Source: Streptomyces sp. NRRL F-6676
GTDB lineage: Bacteria > Actinomycetota > Actinomycetes > Streptomycetales > Streptomycetaceae
Assembly: GCF_000725625.1 (NCBI RefSeq)
Contig: NZ_JOHS01000008.1
Location: forward strand, 248,001 to 312,000
DNA length: 64,000 nucleotides
Direction: 5' to 3'
The translations under genes and the position numbers were made by a program. The notes beneath the pieces are model-generated. The model was given only the letters and a program-made list of their open reading frames with translations, searched no databases and was not told the origin of the DNA. Below, piece after piece: positions 25,390 through 38,038 of this stretch; position 1 is the stretch's first letter; each line of letters opens with the position of its first letter.

Positions 25390-26250
25390 TCAGGAGGTGC
25401 CCAGCAATCCCTGGCGCAGGGTGGTGACGATGCGGTTGAGGAGGCGGGAGACATGCATCTGGGAGATGCCCAGCCGGTCGCCGATCTGGGCCTGGGTGAG
25501 CTCCTCCACGAAGCGCAGGTGCAGGATCGTGCGGTCGCGTTCGGGGAGGCCGGCGACCAGGGGGGCCAGGGAGTGCAGATCCTCGACCAGCTCCAGGCCG
25601 CGCTCCTCCACGCCGATGAAGTCCGCGAGGGCGGTCTCGCCGTCCAGCGCGCCGTCCCCGCTCAGTGACGCGTCCAGCGACGAACTGCGGTACGCGTTCG
25701 ACGCCTTGCGCGCCTCGATGACCTCCTCCTCCGGCAGCGACATCAGCGCCGACAGCTCCCGCACCGTCGGCTGTCTGCCGGTGCGGCGGCTCAACTCCTC
25801 CGTCGCCCGGGCCAGTTCGACCCGCGCCTCCTGGAGCCGGCGCGGCACGTGCACGGCCCAGCTGGTGTCCCGGAAGAAACGCTTGATCTCACCCACGATG
25901 TACGGCACCGCGAACGAGGTGAACTCCACCTCCCGCGTCAGCTCGAACCGGTCGATCGCCTTGATCAGACCGATCGTGCCGACCTGGACGATGTCCTCCA
26001 TCTCGTCCGCGCCCCGGCTGCGGAACCGCGAGGCCGCGTACCGGACGAGCGAGAGGTTCATCTCGATCAGGGTGTTGCGCACGTACTGGAAGTCGGGCGT
26101 GCCCTCCTCCAGCGTGGCCAGCCGGGCGAAGAAGTGCCGGGACAGCTCCCGCGCGTCCTTGGGGCTGACGCTCTGGGGATCGGCGACGGTGTCCGGAGCT
26201 GGGGTCACATGCGTCGTACGGGCTGCGGCGTGGGCGGCCACGGCTGTCAT
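25390..26250 (-). CDS. RNA polymerase sigma factor, SigB/SigF family
   Basis: This 286-residue group 3 sigma factor has region 2 NLSLVRYAASRFRSRGADEMEDIVQVGTIGLIKAIDRFE, a core-binding and -10 recognition segment. Region 3 covers WAVHVPRRLQEARVELARAT, and region 4.2 is LTQAQIGDRLGISQMHVSRLLNRI. These are hallmark sequences of Streptomyces SigB-group factors for osmotic/oxidative stress and development. ATG 26250 (MTAVAAHAAA) is chosen over 26265. An exact SigB-consensus promoter sits about 45 bp upstream, pointing to autoregulation. Confidence 0.93.
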   Translation of the reverse strand: MTAVAAHAAARTTHVTPAPDTVADPQSVSPKDARELSRHFFARLATLEEGTPDFQYVRNTLIEMNLSLVRYAASRFRSRGADEMEDIVQVGTIGLIKAIDRFELTREVEFTSFAVPYIVGEIKRFFRDTSWAVHVPRRLQEARVELARATEELSRRTGRQPTVRELSALMSLPEEEVIEARKASNAYRSSSLDASLSGDGALDGETALADFIGVEERGLELVEDLHSLAPLVAGLPERDRTILHLRFVEELTQAQIGDRLGISQMHVSRLLNRIVTTLRQGLLGTS

Positions 26251-26294
26251 CTCATTCACCCTCATTCAATGGGGTTGGCATGGGCCACGCTTCA

Positions 26295-26319
26295 GTACCC
26301 CCCTTGCCGATCTTCACAC
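26295..26319 (-). promoter_or_regulatory. SigB-type promoter upstream of the sigma gene
   Basis: On the minus strand: GTGT (26319-26316), a 15-base spacer, then GGGTAC (26300-26295). This fully fits GNNT-N14-16-GGGTAY. The start would fall near 26288, leaving a leader of about 38 bases before ATG 26250. Confidence 0.72.
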
Positions 26320-26361
26320 CGCCCTTTTCGCTCTCTCGTACGAAGGGTTCCCCGTCGCCGG

Positions 26362-28803
26362 TCACAGCACGCGTATGCCCACGATGCAGGTGTCGTCGTC
26401 GGTGTCCGATCTGCTGTACGTCAGCAGCCGGTCCAGCTGCTGCGGCAGCGGCGAGGCGGGGGTGCCGGCCGTGGTCAGCAGATGCGCCAGCGACTCCTCC
26501 ACCGGCAGGTCGCGGCGCTCGATCAGGCCGTCGGTGTACATCAGCAGCGTGTCGTCCGGGGCGAGCCGCACCTCGGCCTCCTCGTACGTCGTCTCCGACA
26601 CCGCGCCGAGCAGCAGGCCCCGTACCAGCGGCAGAGCGGTGGCCTCCGCGTTCCGCACCAGTACGGGCGGGAGGTGGCCCGCCCTGGCCCAGCGCAGGGA
26701 GCGGGTGACGGGGTCGTACAGGCCGCACACGGCGGTGGCGGTGACGGCGCCGGTGAGGTGGTGCGCCACTATGTTCAGCCAGGACAGCAGCTGGGCCGGG
26801 CCCGCGCCGGTGACCGCGAGGCCCCGCAGCGCGTTGCGCAGCACGACCATGCTGGTCGCCGCGTCGATGCCGTGCCCGGCGACGTCGCCCACGCACAGCA
26901 GCACCTTCTTCGACGGCAGCACGACCGCGTCGTACCAGTCGCCGCCGACCAGCTGCTCGGTCTCGGCGGGCCGGTAGCGCACGGCGAGCCGCAACTGGGG
27001 AATCTCCAGCGGCGCCTGGGTGGGCGGCATGATCGCGTGCTGCAATTGCAGCGCCAGCCGGTTGCGTTCGGCGGACTGCTGCTCGCTGTGGGCGAGCTGG
27101 TCGCGGGTGGCGGCCAGTGCGACCTCCGTCCAGTGCTGGGCGGAGATGTCCTGGTACGCCCCGCGCACGGCGAGCAGCCCGTCGTCGGCGTCCAGCACCG
27201 GCTCGGCCACCACCCGCATGTGCCGGGTGACGCCGTCCGGGCGCTGTAGCCGGAAGGCGACGGAGGCGGGGCGCAGGTTGTGCAGCACGGTCCGCAGAAA
27301 GCGGCCGAGGGCCACGGCGTCGTCGGGGTGGGCGTGCGCGGGCAGGTCCTGGAGCCGGACCGGGACGCCGTAGGAGGGGCGGCCGAAGAGCCCGTAGAGC
27401 TGGCTGTTCCAGGTGACGCCGTCGGTGAGGAGGTTCTCCTCGAAGCCGCCGATCCGGCCGAGCCGCTGGGCGTGCTGGAGCAGGCTGGCCAGCCGGGCCG
27501 CCTCGTCCTCGATCCGCCAGATGAACAGCAGGCTGCTGCCGTGCCGGCTGATGTGCACGTCCGCCACGGCGGACAGCGCCACCTCCTCGACCAGCGCGGT
27601 GAGCGTCATCCGCTGGGCGCGGAACGGCTCGCCCGTGGCGTACACCCGCTCGATCCGCTGGAACAGCTCGCTCTCCCCGGCGGCCATCGGATAGGCCTCC
27701 AGGAGCAGCGCCCCGTTGACGGCACCGCGCGGCCGGCCGGCCGGGTCGAGGAAGCGGGAGTTGACGTAGTGGATGCGGAAGTCGACGAGGTGGCCGTCGT
27801 CGTCGAAGCAGGGGACGAGCACCAGCGCCGGGTCGTGCAGGCCCTCGGCGAGGTGGACGAGTTCGGAGACACCGGGCTGGGCGGGCGGCTCGCCGGGGGT
27901 GACGACGGGCGGGGTGTGGGTCTCCAGGGTGTGCGCGCACAGCTCGGCCAGTGCCTCGACCTGGCGGACGATCTGCGGGGGCTGCGGGGCGAGCGGGGAG
28001 GCCCAGCCGATCTCCAGGACGCCGTGGATGCGGCCGCCGGTGCCGGCGGGTACGGCGACCCGGCCGCCGTGCGGGAACTCGGTGTGGCCGATGCTGGGGA
28101 CGCCGGCCTCGTCGAGGGAGGAGTACCACTGGGTGCCGCGCTCGGTGAGCGCGCAGCGGGCGACGGTGGCGACGCCCGGCGGGACGTAGCACCAGCGCTC
28201 CGCCTCCGCGGCGGAGAAGCCGGCGCTGCCGGCCAGCGCGAGGGAGCCGTCGGAGCGGGCCGCCCACACGGCGACCGCGCAGGCGCCCAGCGGGGCGAGG
28301 GCGTGCTGGAGGAGGGAGTCGGCGACGGCCTGGGCGTCGGCGGCGGCCAGCGCGCCGCTCTCCGCCGTGCGCAGCCGGACCACCGCGGAGGAGGCCGCAC
28401 GGGGGCCGGCCGGGGTGCCGGGTGCCTCGGTGGCCTCGGCGACGAACTCCGCGGCGACCTCGGAGAGGCGGTCGCGGGCCGCCTGGTTGATGACGTCGAC
28501 GGCCAGTTCCAGGGGCGCCACGCCGGCCTGCTCGGCGAGGGCGGTGAGATGCCGGGCGGCTTCGACGGGGCCGAGGCCGAGCCGCTCGATGAGGATGCCG
28601 CGCGCCAGGTCGACCAGGGCCCGCCCGTCGGCGGCCGCCTGCGCGGCCCACACCTCCTGCCGCAACCGCCGCACGGTCGCCGCGAGCCGCCCCACGGCCG
28701 ACCGCGCGTCGCCGTCGCCGGTCCCGGCGGCGAGGCCGGCATCGCCGTCGGCGCCCTCGACGACGGACGGCGCCCGGCGCCCGCCACCGTCCGCACCCGA
28801 CAC
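26362..28803 (-). CDS. ANTAR-GAF-PAS-SpoIIE serine phosphatase (core reading frame)
   Basis: This is 813 residues from GTG 28803, which has GGAGG eight bases upstream. An ANTAR-like helical domain (about 35-105: VWAAQAAADGRALVDLARGI, then LIERLGLGPVEAARHLTALA) is followed by GAF (about 135-295), PAS-like modules (about 310-450 and 460-575) and a SpoIIE domain (about 600-813). Phosphatase motifs are VGGDWYDAV, GDVAGHGIDAATSMV, YTDGLIERR and DTDDDTCIV. It probably dephosphorylates a STAS antagonist. The frame stays open upstream through a repeat-rich extension that joins, across a 14-bp duplication, the GTG at 29861; the intact gene would encode 1161 residues. Confidence 0.85.
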   Translation of the reverse strand: MSGADGGGRRAPSVVEGADGDAGLAAGTGDGDARSAVGRLAATVRRLRQEVWAAQAAADGRALVDLARGILIERLGLGPVEAARHLTALAEQAGVAPLELAVDVINQAARDRLSEVAAEFVAEATEAPGTPAGPRAASSAVVRLRTAESGALAAADAQAVADSLLQHALAPLGACAVAVWAARSDGSLALAGSAGFSAAEAERWCYVPPGVATVARCALTERGTQWYSSLDEAGVPSIGHTEFPHGGRVAVPAGTGGRIHGVLEIGWASPLAPQPPQIVRQVEALAELCAHTLETHTPPVVTPGEPPAQPGVSELVHLAEGLHDPALVLVPCFDDDGHLVDFRIHYVNSRFLDPAGRPRGAVNGALLLEAYPMAAGESELFQRIERVYATGEPFRAQRMTLTALVEEVALSAVADVHISRHGSSLLFIWRIEDEAARLASLLQHAQRLGRIGGFEENLLTDGVTWNSQLYGLFGRPSYGVPVRLQDLPAHAHPDDAVALGRFLRTVLHNLRPASVAFRLQRPDGVTRHMRVVAEPVLDADDGLLAVRGAYQDISAQHWTEVALAATRDQLAHSEQQSAERNRLALQLQHAIMPPTQAPLEIPQLRLAVRYRPAETEQLVGGDWYDAVVLPSKKVLLCVGDVAGHGIDAATSMVVLRNALRGLAVTGAGPAQLLSWLNIVAHHLTGAVTATAVCGLYDPVTRSLRWARAGHLPPVLVRNAEATALPLVRGLLLGAVSETTYEEAEVRLAPDDTLLMYTDGLIERRDLPVEESLAHLLTTAGTPASPLPQQLDRLLTYSRSDTDDDTCIVGIRVL

Positions 28804-29029
28804 GGCATCCGCCTCCGGCGCGCCACCGGCTCCGCCCGGCAGCGGGCCGGGGCCCGTGGCGGAGCCGGCACCGGCTGCCGGGGCGTCGGCGCCCCCCGGT
28901 CGCGGGGCGCGGCTCGTCCCGGGGGCGGCCGCCGGCCGGCCGGGGCCGTCGGGCCGTACCGCCGGGTCCGCGCCGGAGCCGACGGCGTCCGTCGGCGCCG
29001 CGGCGGCGCCTGCCGGGACGGGGCTCGCC

Positions 29030-29145
29030 GGGGCGGCGCCTGCCGGGACGGGGCTCGCCGGGGCGGCGACCGCCGGGACGGGGCCTGCCGGGACGGGGCT
29101 CGCCGGGACGGGGCCCGCTGGGACGGGGCCCGCTGGGACGGGGCC
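29030..29145 (-). repeat. PVPAG/PVPAS pentapeptide-coding repeat
   Basis: Short 15-bp units encode (A)PVPG/PVPAS/PVPAG pentapeptides in the phosphatase linker, with two 30-bp units at 29030-29090. The linker is disordered and proline-rich, just upstream of the ANTAR-like domain. Confidence 0.6.
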
Positions 29146-29220
29146 GTCGGCCCCGGCCCCGGCGGTGGCACCGGATGCGGCTTCGCCGCCGGGGGCGGAC
29201 CCGGCGGGGGCCGTGGCGGG

Positions 29221-29626
29221 TGTGGTCCCGTCGGCCTGGCGTGCCGTCGTGTGGGGCGCGGTCGTGCCGGCCGGTTCGGGGGCCGTACCGGGTGTGGTCC
29301 CGTCGGCTCGGTGTGCCGTCGTGTGGGGCGCGGTCGTGTCGGCCGGTACGGGGCCCGTGCCGGGTGTGGTTCCGTCGGCCTGGCGTGCCGCCGTGCGGGG
29401 CGCGGTCGTGCTGGCCGGTACGGGGCCCGTGCCGACGGGGCCCGTGCCGAGTGTGGTTCCGTCGGCCTGGCGTGCCGTCGTGCCGGGCGCGGTCGTGTCG
29501 GCCGGTTCGGCGGCCGTGCCGGGTGTGGTTCCGTCGGCCTGGCGTGCCGCCGTGCGGGGCGCGGTCGTGCTGGCCGGTACGGGGCCCGTGCCGGGTGTGG
29601 TTCCGTCGGCCTGGTTCCGTCGGCCT
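29221..29626 (-). repeat. 72-bp tandem repeat encoding a 24-residue unit
   Basis: Units begin TGTGGT(C/T)CCGTCGGC on the plus strand at 29221, 29293, 29365, 29452, 29524 and 29596. Spacing is exactly 72 bp, except one unit that carries an extra 15 bp (29365 to 29452). The encoded consensus is about 24 residues: ADGTTPGTGPVPASTTAPRT plus a short ARQ-type joint. The last unit contains the 14-bp duplication. Confidence 0.8.
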
Positions 29627-29934
29627 GGCCTGCCGTCGTGCGGGGCGCGGTCGCGTCGGCCGGTACCGGGGCCGTGTCAGGTGACGGGGTGTCGGCCGGT
29701 ACGCGGGCCGTGCCGGGTGAGTGGGCGTCGGACGGTTCGGCGGCGGGGGGTTGGGCGTCGGGGTGCCCGGTGGCGTCCGCCGACGGGGTGTCCGCCGTGG
29801 GAGGCGGGGGCTGCGGTGGGTCCTCGGCCGGGGGCCCGTCGGGTCCGTGGGGTGTGGTCACTGCGGTCGTGCTCCTCGGCTGGCGGTCGGAGAGGTCCGT
29901 GCGGCGGGCGGGGCGGTGCGGGCACCGCCCGGCC

Positions 29935-34200
<4,266 letters not shown>

Positions 34201-34493
34201 GCCCACCCTCGTCCCGCTCTCCAGGAGCCGCCGGCCATGGCGTACGAACGCAGCGGGGCCGGGGTGGGGATCGCCCGTCCGGCTCCGAGGGTTCCCCGCC
34301 GTACCGGCGATCCGCCTCATGAGAAATACGCGGCAGGCTAACCCACTTTCCCGAAGGGCAACAAAGTGTTCGCGGGGAGCACGCGCCGACCCGGGCGCCG
34401 GTTTCCGCGGGGGGCGGCGGGGCACTCGCGGGACAGGCCGTGGGGACGGCGCGGGCCGTCGCGTGACCCGGTGCAGGGAGGGAGAACAGCGAC

Positions 34494-35585
34494 GTGCGTA
34501 CGGTCGGCGTGGAGGAGGAGCTTCTCCTGGTGGATCCGGAGAGCGGGGAGCCGCGCGCCCTGGCGGCCGCGGTGCTGGCCCGCGCCGCGCACGACGCCGG
34601 GGGCGGGGACGACGTCTTCGAGAAGGAACTCCAGTCCCAGATGCTGGAGTTCGCCACGCACCCGCAGTCGGACATGGAGGCGCTCGGCGCGGAGATCCTG
34701 CGCTGCCGCAAGGAGGCGGCCCGGCATGCCGGGGACGTGGGCGCGGTGGTCGCCGCGCTGGCGACGTCACCGCTGCCGGTCACCCCGCAGCTCACCGTGA
34801 ACAGCCGCTACCAGTGGATGGCGGAGGAGTTCGGGCTGCTGCCCCGGGAACAGCTCGTGTGCGGCTGCCATGTTCATGTGGCGGTCGACTCGGACGACGA
34901 GGCGGTCGCGGTCCTCGACCGCGTCCGGCCGTGGCTGCCCGTGCTGACCGCGCTCAGCGCCAACTCGCCCTTCTGGCAGGGCAGGGACAGCCGCTACGCC
35001 AGCTATCGCAGCCGGGTGTGGGCACGCTGGCCCATGGCGGGGCCCACCGCGCTGTTCGGCTCCGCCGAGGGGTACCACCGGCTGGTCGGCGACATGGTCG
35101 CCACCGGGGTGCTGCGGGACGAGGGGATGGTCTACTTCGACGCCCGGCTCTCCCGGACGTACCCCACGGTGGAGATCCGGGTCTCGGACGTCTGCCTGGA
35201 CCCGTCCACGACCGTGCTCGTCGCCACGCTGGCGCGCGGGCTGGTCGAGACGGCGGCGCGGGAGGCGGCCGCGGGGGTCGAGCCGGTGCCGCACGACGTG
35301 AGCCTGATGCGGCTGGCGGCGTGGCGGGCCGCGCGGTCGGGCGCCGAGGGCGAGCTCCTCGACCCGGTGACGATGCGGCCGCGGCCGGTAGCGGACGTGG
35401 TGGGGGCGCTGCTGGACCACGTGGGCGCGGCCCTGGAGGAGACGGGCGACGCGGAACGGGCGCGCGAGGCGGCGGCGGGGGTGCTGCGGGAGGGGAACGG
35501 CGCGGTGGTGCAGCGGAGGCTGCTGGAGGAGAGGGGCAGCCTGGGCGACGTGGTCGCGGAGTGCGTACGGCGGACGCAGGGCTGA
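34494..35585 (+). CDS. ybdK: Carboxylate-amine ligase, YbdK-type glutamate-cysteine ligase family
   Basis: This 363-residue protein begins [20 protein letters not shown], the GCS2 family start. Metal/ATP-site segments [47 protein letters not shown] and [12 protein letters not shown] follow. YbdK proteins join glutamate and cysteine weakly in vitro; the natural substrate is unsettled and in actinomycetes they may act in thiol or ergothioneine-related metabolism. GTG 34494 follows AGGGAGG. It is divergent from the hybrid kinase. Confidence 0.88.
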   Translation: MRTVGVEEELLLVDPESGEPRALAAAVLARAAHDAGGGDDVFEKELQSQMLEFATHPQSDMEALGAEILRCRKEAARHAGDVGAVVAALATSPLPVTPQLTVNSRYQWMAEEFGLLPREQLVCGCHVHVAVDSDDEAVAVLDRVRPWLPVLTALSANSPFWQGRDSRYASYRSRVWARWPMAGPTALFGSAEGYHRLVGDMVATGVLRDEGMVYFDARLSRTYPTVEIRVSDVCLDPSTTVLVATLARGLVETAAREAAAGVEPVPHDVSLMRLAAWRAARSGAEGELLDPVTMRPRPVADVVGALLDHVGAALEETGDAERAREAAAGVLREGNGAVVQRRLLEERGSLGDVVAECVRRTQG

Positions 35586-35590
35586 AGGGA

Positions 35591-35670
35591 CGCCCGCACG
35601 GGCGGAAAACGCCCGCACGGGCGGAAAAAAAAGGGGGGAGCCTCGGCTGGACGGGGGAGACCAGCCGAGG
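35591..35670 (+). terminator. Tandem 19-bp repeat and terminator hairpin after ybdK
   Basis: CGCCCGCACGGGCGGAAAA occurs twice (35591-35609 and 35610-35628); each contains its own small hairpin (CGCCCG/CGGGCG) and ends in an A-run, eight A at the end. CCTCGGCTGG (35641-35650) pairs with CCAGCCGAGG (35661-35670). Confidence 0.7.
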
Positions 35671-35839
35671 CCGTTCGTGGTGGCCGGGGGCCACATGTTG
35701 GTGAACGGTAAAGCATTGGCCAGGGTTCCGGTATCCGGGAAGAGCGCGGTGTGACCTGTGCCACGTTTCGCACGCGGCTTCGCCGCCGGGGCCGGTGCAG
35801 TAGTGTGACCGGAGAAGTTACGTCCAGGGAGGTCATGGC

Positions 35840-36556
35840 GTGGGCGATGTCTCCCCTCAGGCGGCGGACGGCGGCTGGCCGAAGCTCGCCGACCGGCTCG
35901 CGGCGATGGCACGGGACCTGCTGGCGCAGGAGTCCGTGCAGGACACCGTCGACCGCATCTCCGCCCACGCGGTCGCGCTGATCGACGGCTGCGACGTGGC
36001 CGGGATCCTCACCCTGCGGCGCAGGGCCGTACGGACGATCTCCGCCACCGACGACGTGGTGCGCGCCTCGGACGCCGTGCAGGGTGAGCTGCGGGAGGGG
36101 CCCTGCTTCGACGCGGTCACCCTCGAGGGGGCGGTGCAGCACATCCCCGATCTGCGGGACGCGGGGGAGTCCTGGCCGCGCTTCGCGCCGCGCGCCGTCG
36201 AACTCGGACTGCGCAGTGCCATGGGGTTCCGGCTGTTCGACCGGCACAACACGCTGGGTGCGCTGAACGTGTACTCGTACAAGCCGAACGCCTTCACCCA
36301 CCAGGACGAACACGTGGGCTGGCTGCTCGCCTCGCACGCCGCGGTCGCCTTCGCGCACGCCCGTACCGAGGACCAGTTGCAGACGGCGCTGCAATCGCGG
36401 GACGAGATCGGCCAGGCGATCGGCATCGTGCGGGAGCGGTTCAACCTGGGGCAGGACCAGGCGTTCTCCGTGCTGAAGCGGACCTCCCAGGACCTCAACA
36501 TCAAGCTGCGGGAGATCGCCGAGAAGATCATCCGGGGCGAGGAACTGCCGCGCTGA
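35840..36556 (+). CDS. GAF-ANTAR domain transcription antiterminator
   Basis: This 238-residue protein has a GAF domain (about 25-165; LIDGCDVAGILTLRRRAVRT, FRLFDRHNTLGALNVYSYK) followed by a C-terminal ANTAR three-helix RNA-binding domain (IGQAIGIVRERFNLGQDQAF, SVLKRTSQDLNIKLREIAE). ANTAR proteins bind paired hairpins in nascent RNA to prevent termination. GTG 35840 follows GGGAGG; a nearby ATG at 35835 is in another frame. TAGTGT at about 35802 is a plausible -10. Target RNAs are unknown. Confidence 0.88.
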   Translation: MGDVSPQAADGGWPKLADRLAAMARDLLAQESVQDTVDRISAHAVALIDGCDVAGILTLRRRAVRTISATDDVVRASDAVQGELREGPCFDAVTLEGAVQHIPDLRDAGESWPRFAPRAVELGLRSAMGFRLFDRHNTLGALNVYSYKPNAFTHQDEHVGWLLASHAAVAFAHARTEDQLQTALQSRDEIGQAIGIVRERFNLGQDQAFSVLKRTSQDLNIKLREIAEKIIRGEELPR

Positions 36557-36589
36557 GCGCCCCCGGCGGGCGGCGCACCGAGGTGTGGC

Positions 36590-36619
36590 GGGCGGGGCCG
36601 CCTCCGGCGGGCCCCGCCC
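36590..36619. terminator. Convergent terminator hairpin
   Basis: GGGCGGGGC (36590-36598) pairs with GCCCCGCCC (36611-36619) between the convergent GAF-ANTAR and aquaporin genes. Confidence 0.6.
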
Positions 36620-36626
36620 GGTTCCC

Positions 36627-37442
36627 TCACTCCTCCGGTGCCGGCACCCGGCCGGGTTCCTGTTCCTCCTCCGAGGGCAGGAACGGCGTGATCATGTACC
36701 GGTAGACGGCGGCGCCCAGGATGCCGCCGATCAGCGGCCCGACGATGGGCACCCAGAAATAGAGATCGCCGTACTGATCCCGCCAGGCCGAGCCGTAGCC
36801 GGTGAGGTAGCTGGCCAGGCGGGGGCCCAGGTCACGGGCGGGGTTGATGGCGTATCCGGCGTCGGTGCCCCAGGCCATGCCGATCGCCACGACCACGAGA
36901 CCGATGATGAACGGGGCCATGTTGGCGCCCGGGGGCGTGTTCAGCAGGTCGGTGATGGCGAAGATCAGGAGCAGCAGGATGGCCGTGCCGATGATCTGGT
37001 CCCGCAGCGCCCCCCACTCGCTCACCGGGAACGTGCCGTTGCCGGGCAGGGTGGAGAACACGATCTGCGTCTTGAGGGTGTGGCCGGGGTCGGCCTTGCC
37101 GAGGACCTCCGTGTAGTTCCACCGCACGAGCAGCGCGGCGATGAAGGCACCCAGCGTCTGGGCGAGGGAGTAGGGGATGACCTTGCGCCAGGAGAAGCCC
37201 TTGAAGCAGGCCAGGGCCACTGTCACGGCCGGGTTGAGATGGGCACCGCTGAGCCTGGCGGCCACGTAGACGCCCAGCGTGACGCCGAGGCCCCACGCCC
37301 AGGCGATGCTGTCGTGATCGCCGACTCCCGCGGCCACGACCTGCGCGACCACGCCGCAGCCGAAGAGGATGAGGATCAGGGTGCCCAGGAACTCCGCGGC
37401 CAGTTCACCCGCCAGTCCCCGCCCGGATGTTCGCTGTGCCAT
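36627..37442 (-). CDS. glpF: MIP channel, glycerol facilitator type
   Basis: This 271-residue protein has six membrane helices and two half-helix loops. SGAHLNPAVTVALA and YAINPARDLGPRLA are the two NPA boxes; Asp after the second NPAR and the long extracellular loop (about residues 115-150) favour a glyceroporin over a water-only aquaporin. It ends in a Glu/Pro-rich tail. No glycerol kinase or dehydrogenase is adjacent, so it may serve glycerol or another small solute in osmotic adjustment. Confidence 0.9.
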   Translation of the reverse strand: MAQRTSGRGLAGELAAEFLGTLILILFGCGVVAQVVAAGVGDHDSIAWAWGLGVTLGVYVAARLSGAHLNPAVTVALACFKGFSWRKVIPYSLAQTLGAFIAALLVRWNYTEVLGKADPGHTLKTQIVFSTLPGNGTFPVSEWGALRDQIIGTAILLLLIFAITDLLNTPPGANMAPFIIGLVVVAIGMAWGTDAGYAINPARDLGPRLASYLTGYGSAWRDQYGDLYFWVPIVGPLIGGILGAAVYRYMITPFLPSEEEQEPGRVPAPEE

Positions 37443-37591
37443 AGGGGCGCCGCCTTTCGCCGGAAACCATGGTCTTGTTCTGTGTCAGTGTCCGCTCAAC
37501 TCCCCGGTGGTGCATCCGCGTATGCGGCGACCAATTCGCCTCGACCGCTCCTTTACTCTCGGGTAACCACTCGCGTCCCGTAGGAGGAACC

Positions 37592-37954
37592 GTGTCCCAC
37601 CGCTCGCCCCTGCTGCTCGCCGGCCTGCTGGCCACCGCCGGAGCCGCCCACTTCGCCCGGCCCCGGAGCTTCGACGCGATCGTCCCCCGCGCCCTGCCGG
37701 GGCCGGCCCGGGCCTGGACGTACGCCAGTGGTGTGGCGGAGCTGGCACTGGCGGCCGGGGTGGCGCTGCCCAGGACCCGGCGGCGTGCGGCGCTGGCGAC
37801 GGCCGCGTTCTTCGTGGGGGTGTTCCCGGCCAACGTGAAGATGGCCGTCGACTGGCGCGACAAGCCGGGGCCGCTGCGGGCCGCGGCCCTCGGCCGGCTG
37901 CCGGTGCAGGTGCCGTTGGTGTGGTGGGCGCGGGGGGTCGCGAAGGGCGCCTGA
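37592..37954 (+). CDS. DoxX-like small membrane protein
   Basis: This 120-residue protein has three to four hydrophobic segments. Residues 8-30 (LLLAGLLATAGAAHFARP) with F-P motifs and WTYASGVAELALAAGVAL match the DoxX family of small membrane proteins of uncertain role. GTG 37592 has a strong TAGGAGGAA. It is a single gene. Confidence 0.8.
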   Translation: MSHRSPLLLAGLLATAGAAHFARPRSFDAIVPRALPGPARAWTYASGVAELALAAGVALPRTRRRAALATAAFFVGVFPANVKMAVDWRDKPGPLRAAALGRLPVQVPLVWWARGVAKGA

Positions 37955-37977
37955 GCGGGCGCAATCTGTCGAACAAA

Positions 37978-37989
37978 ATTGTTGACAAT
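37978..37989. promoter_or_regulatory. Probable GntR operator upstream of the gntR gene
   Basis: ATTGTTGACAAT is a near-palindrome in an AT-rich patch, 50 bp before ATG 38039. TTGACA within it could be a -35 box. ATTGTTGAC recurs at 41721 upstream of the importer. Confidence 0.6.
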
Positions 37990-38038
37990 CTTGTTTGGAT
38001 AGATTTACGTTCGACAGGCACTCATTCAGGGAGGGCAC

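Larger units (their letters stand above)
28804..29861 (-). pseudogene. Frameshifted repeat-rich N-terminal extension of the SpoIIE phosphatase
   Basis: GTG 29861 (preceded by GAGGAG) opens a frame reading VTTPHGPDGPPAEDPPQ, with coding-like Pro/Thr/Ala/Asp composition. At 29599-29626 the 14 bases GGTTCCGTCGGCCT (plus strand) occur twice in tandem. Beyond that, this frame turns Arg-rich, while the same repeat phrase (QADGTTPGTGPVPA) continues in the frame of the phosphatase core, with no stop down to 28803. Removing one copy restores one continuous frame. Either the strain carries a real frameshift with translation from 28803, or this is a sequencing or slippage event. Confidence 0.7.

Noticed and set aside
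28803..29861. Reading the repeat region as an independent Arg-rich protein (ARAPYRPARPRPARRHARPT)
   Set aside because: The Arg/His/Pro-rich sequence is the out-of-frame reading; the Thr/Pro/Ala frame continues the repeat phrase on both sides of the 14-bp duplication.
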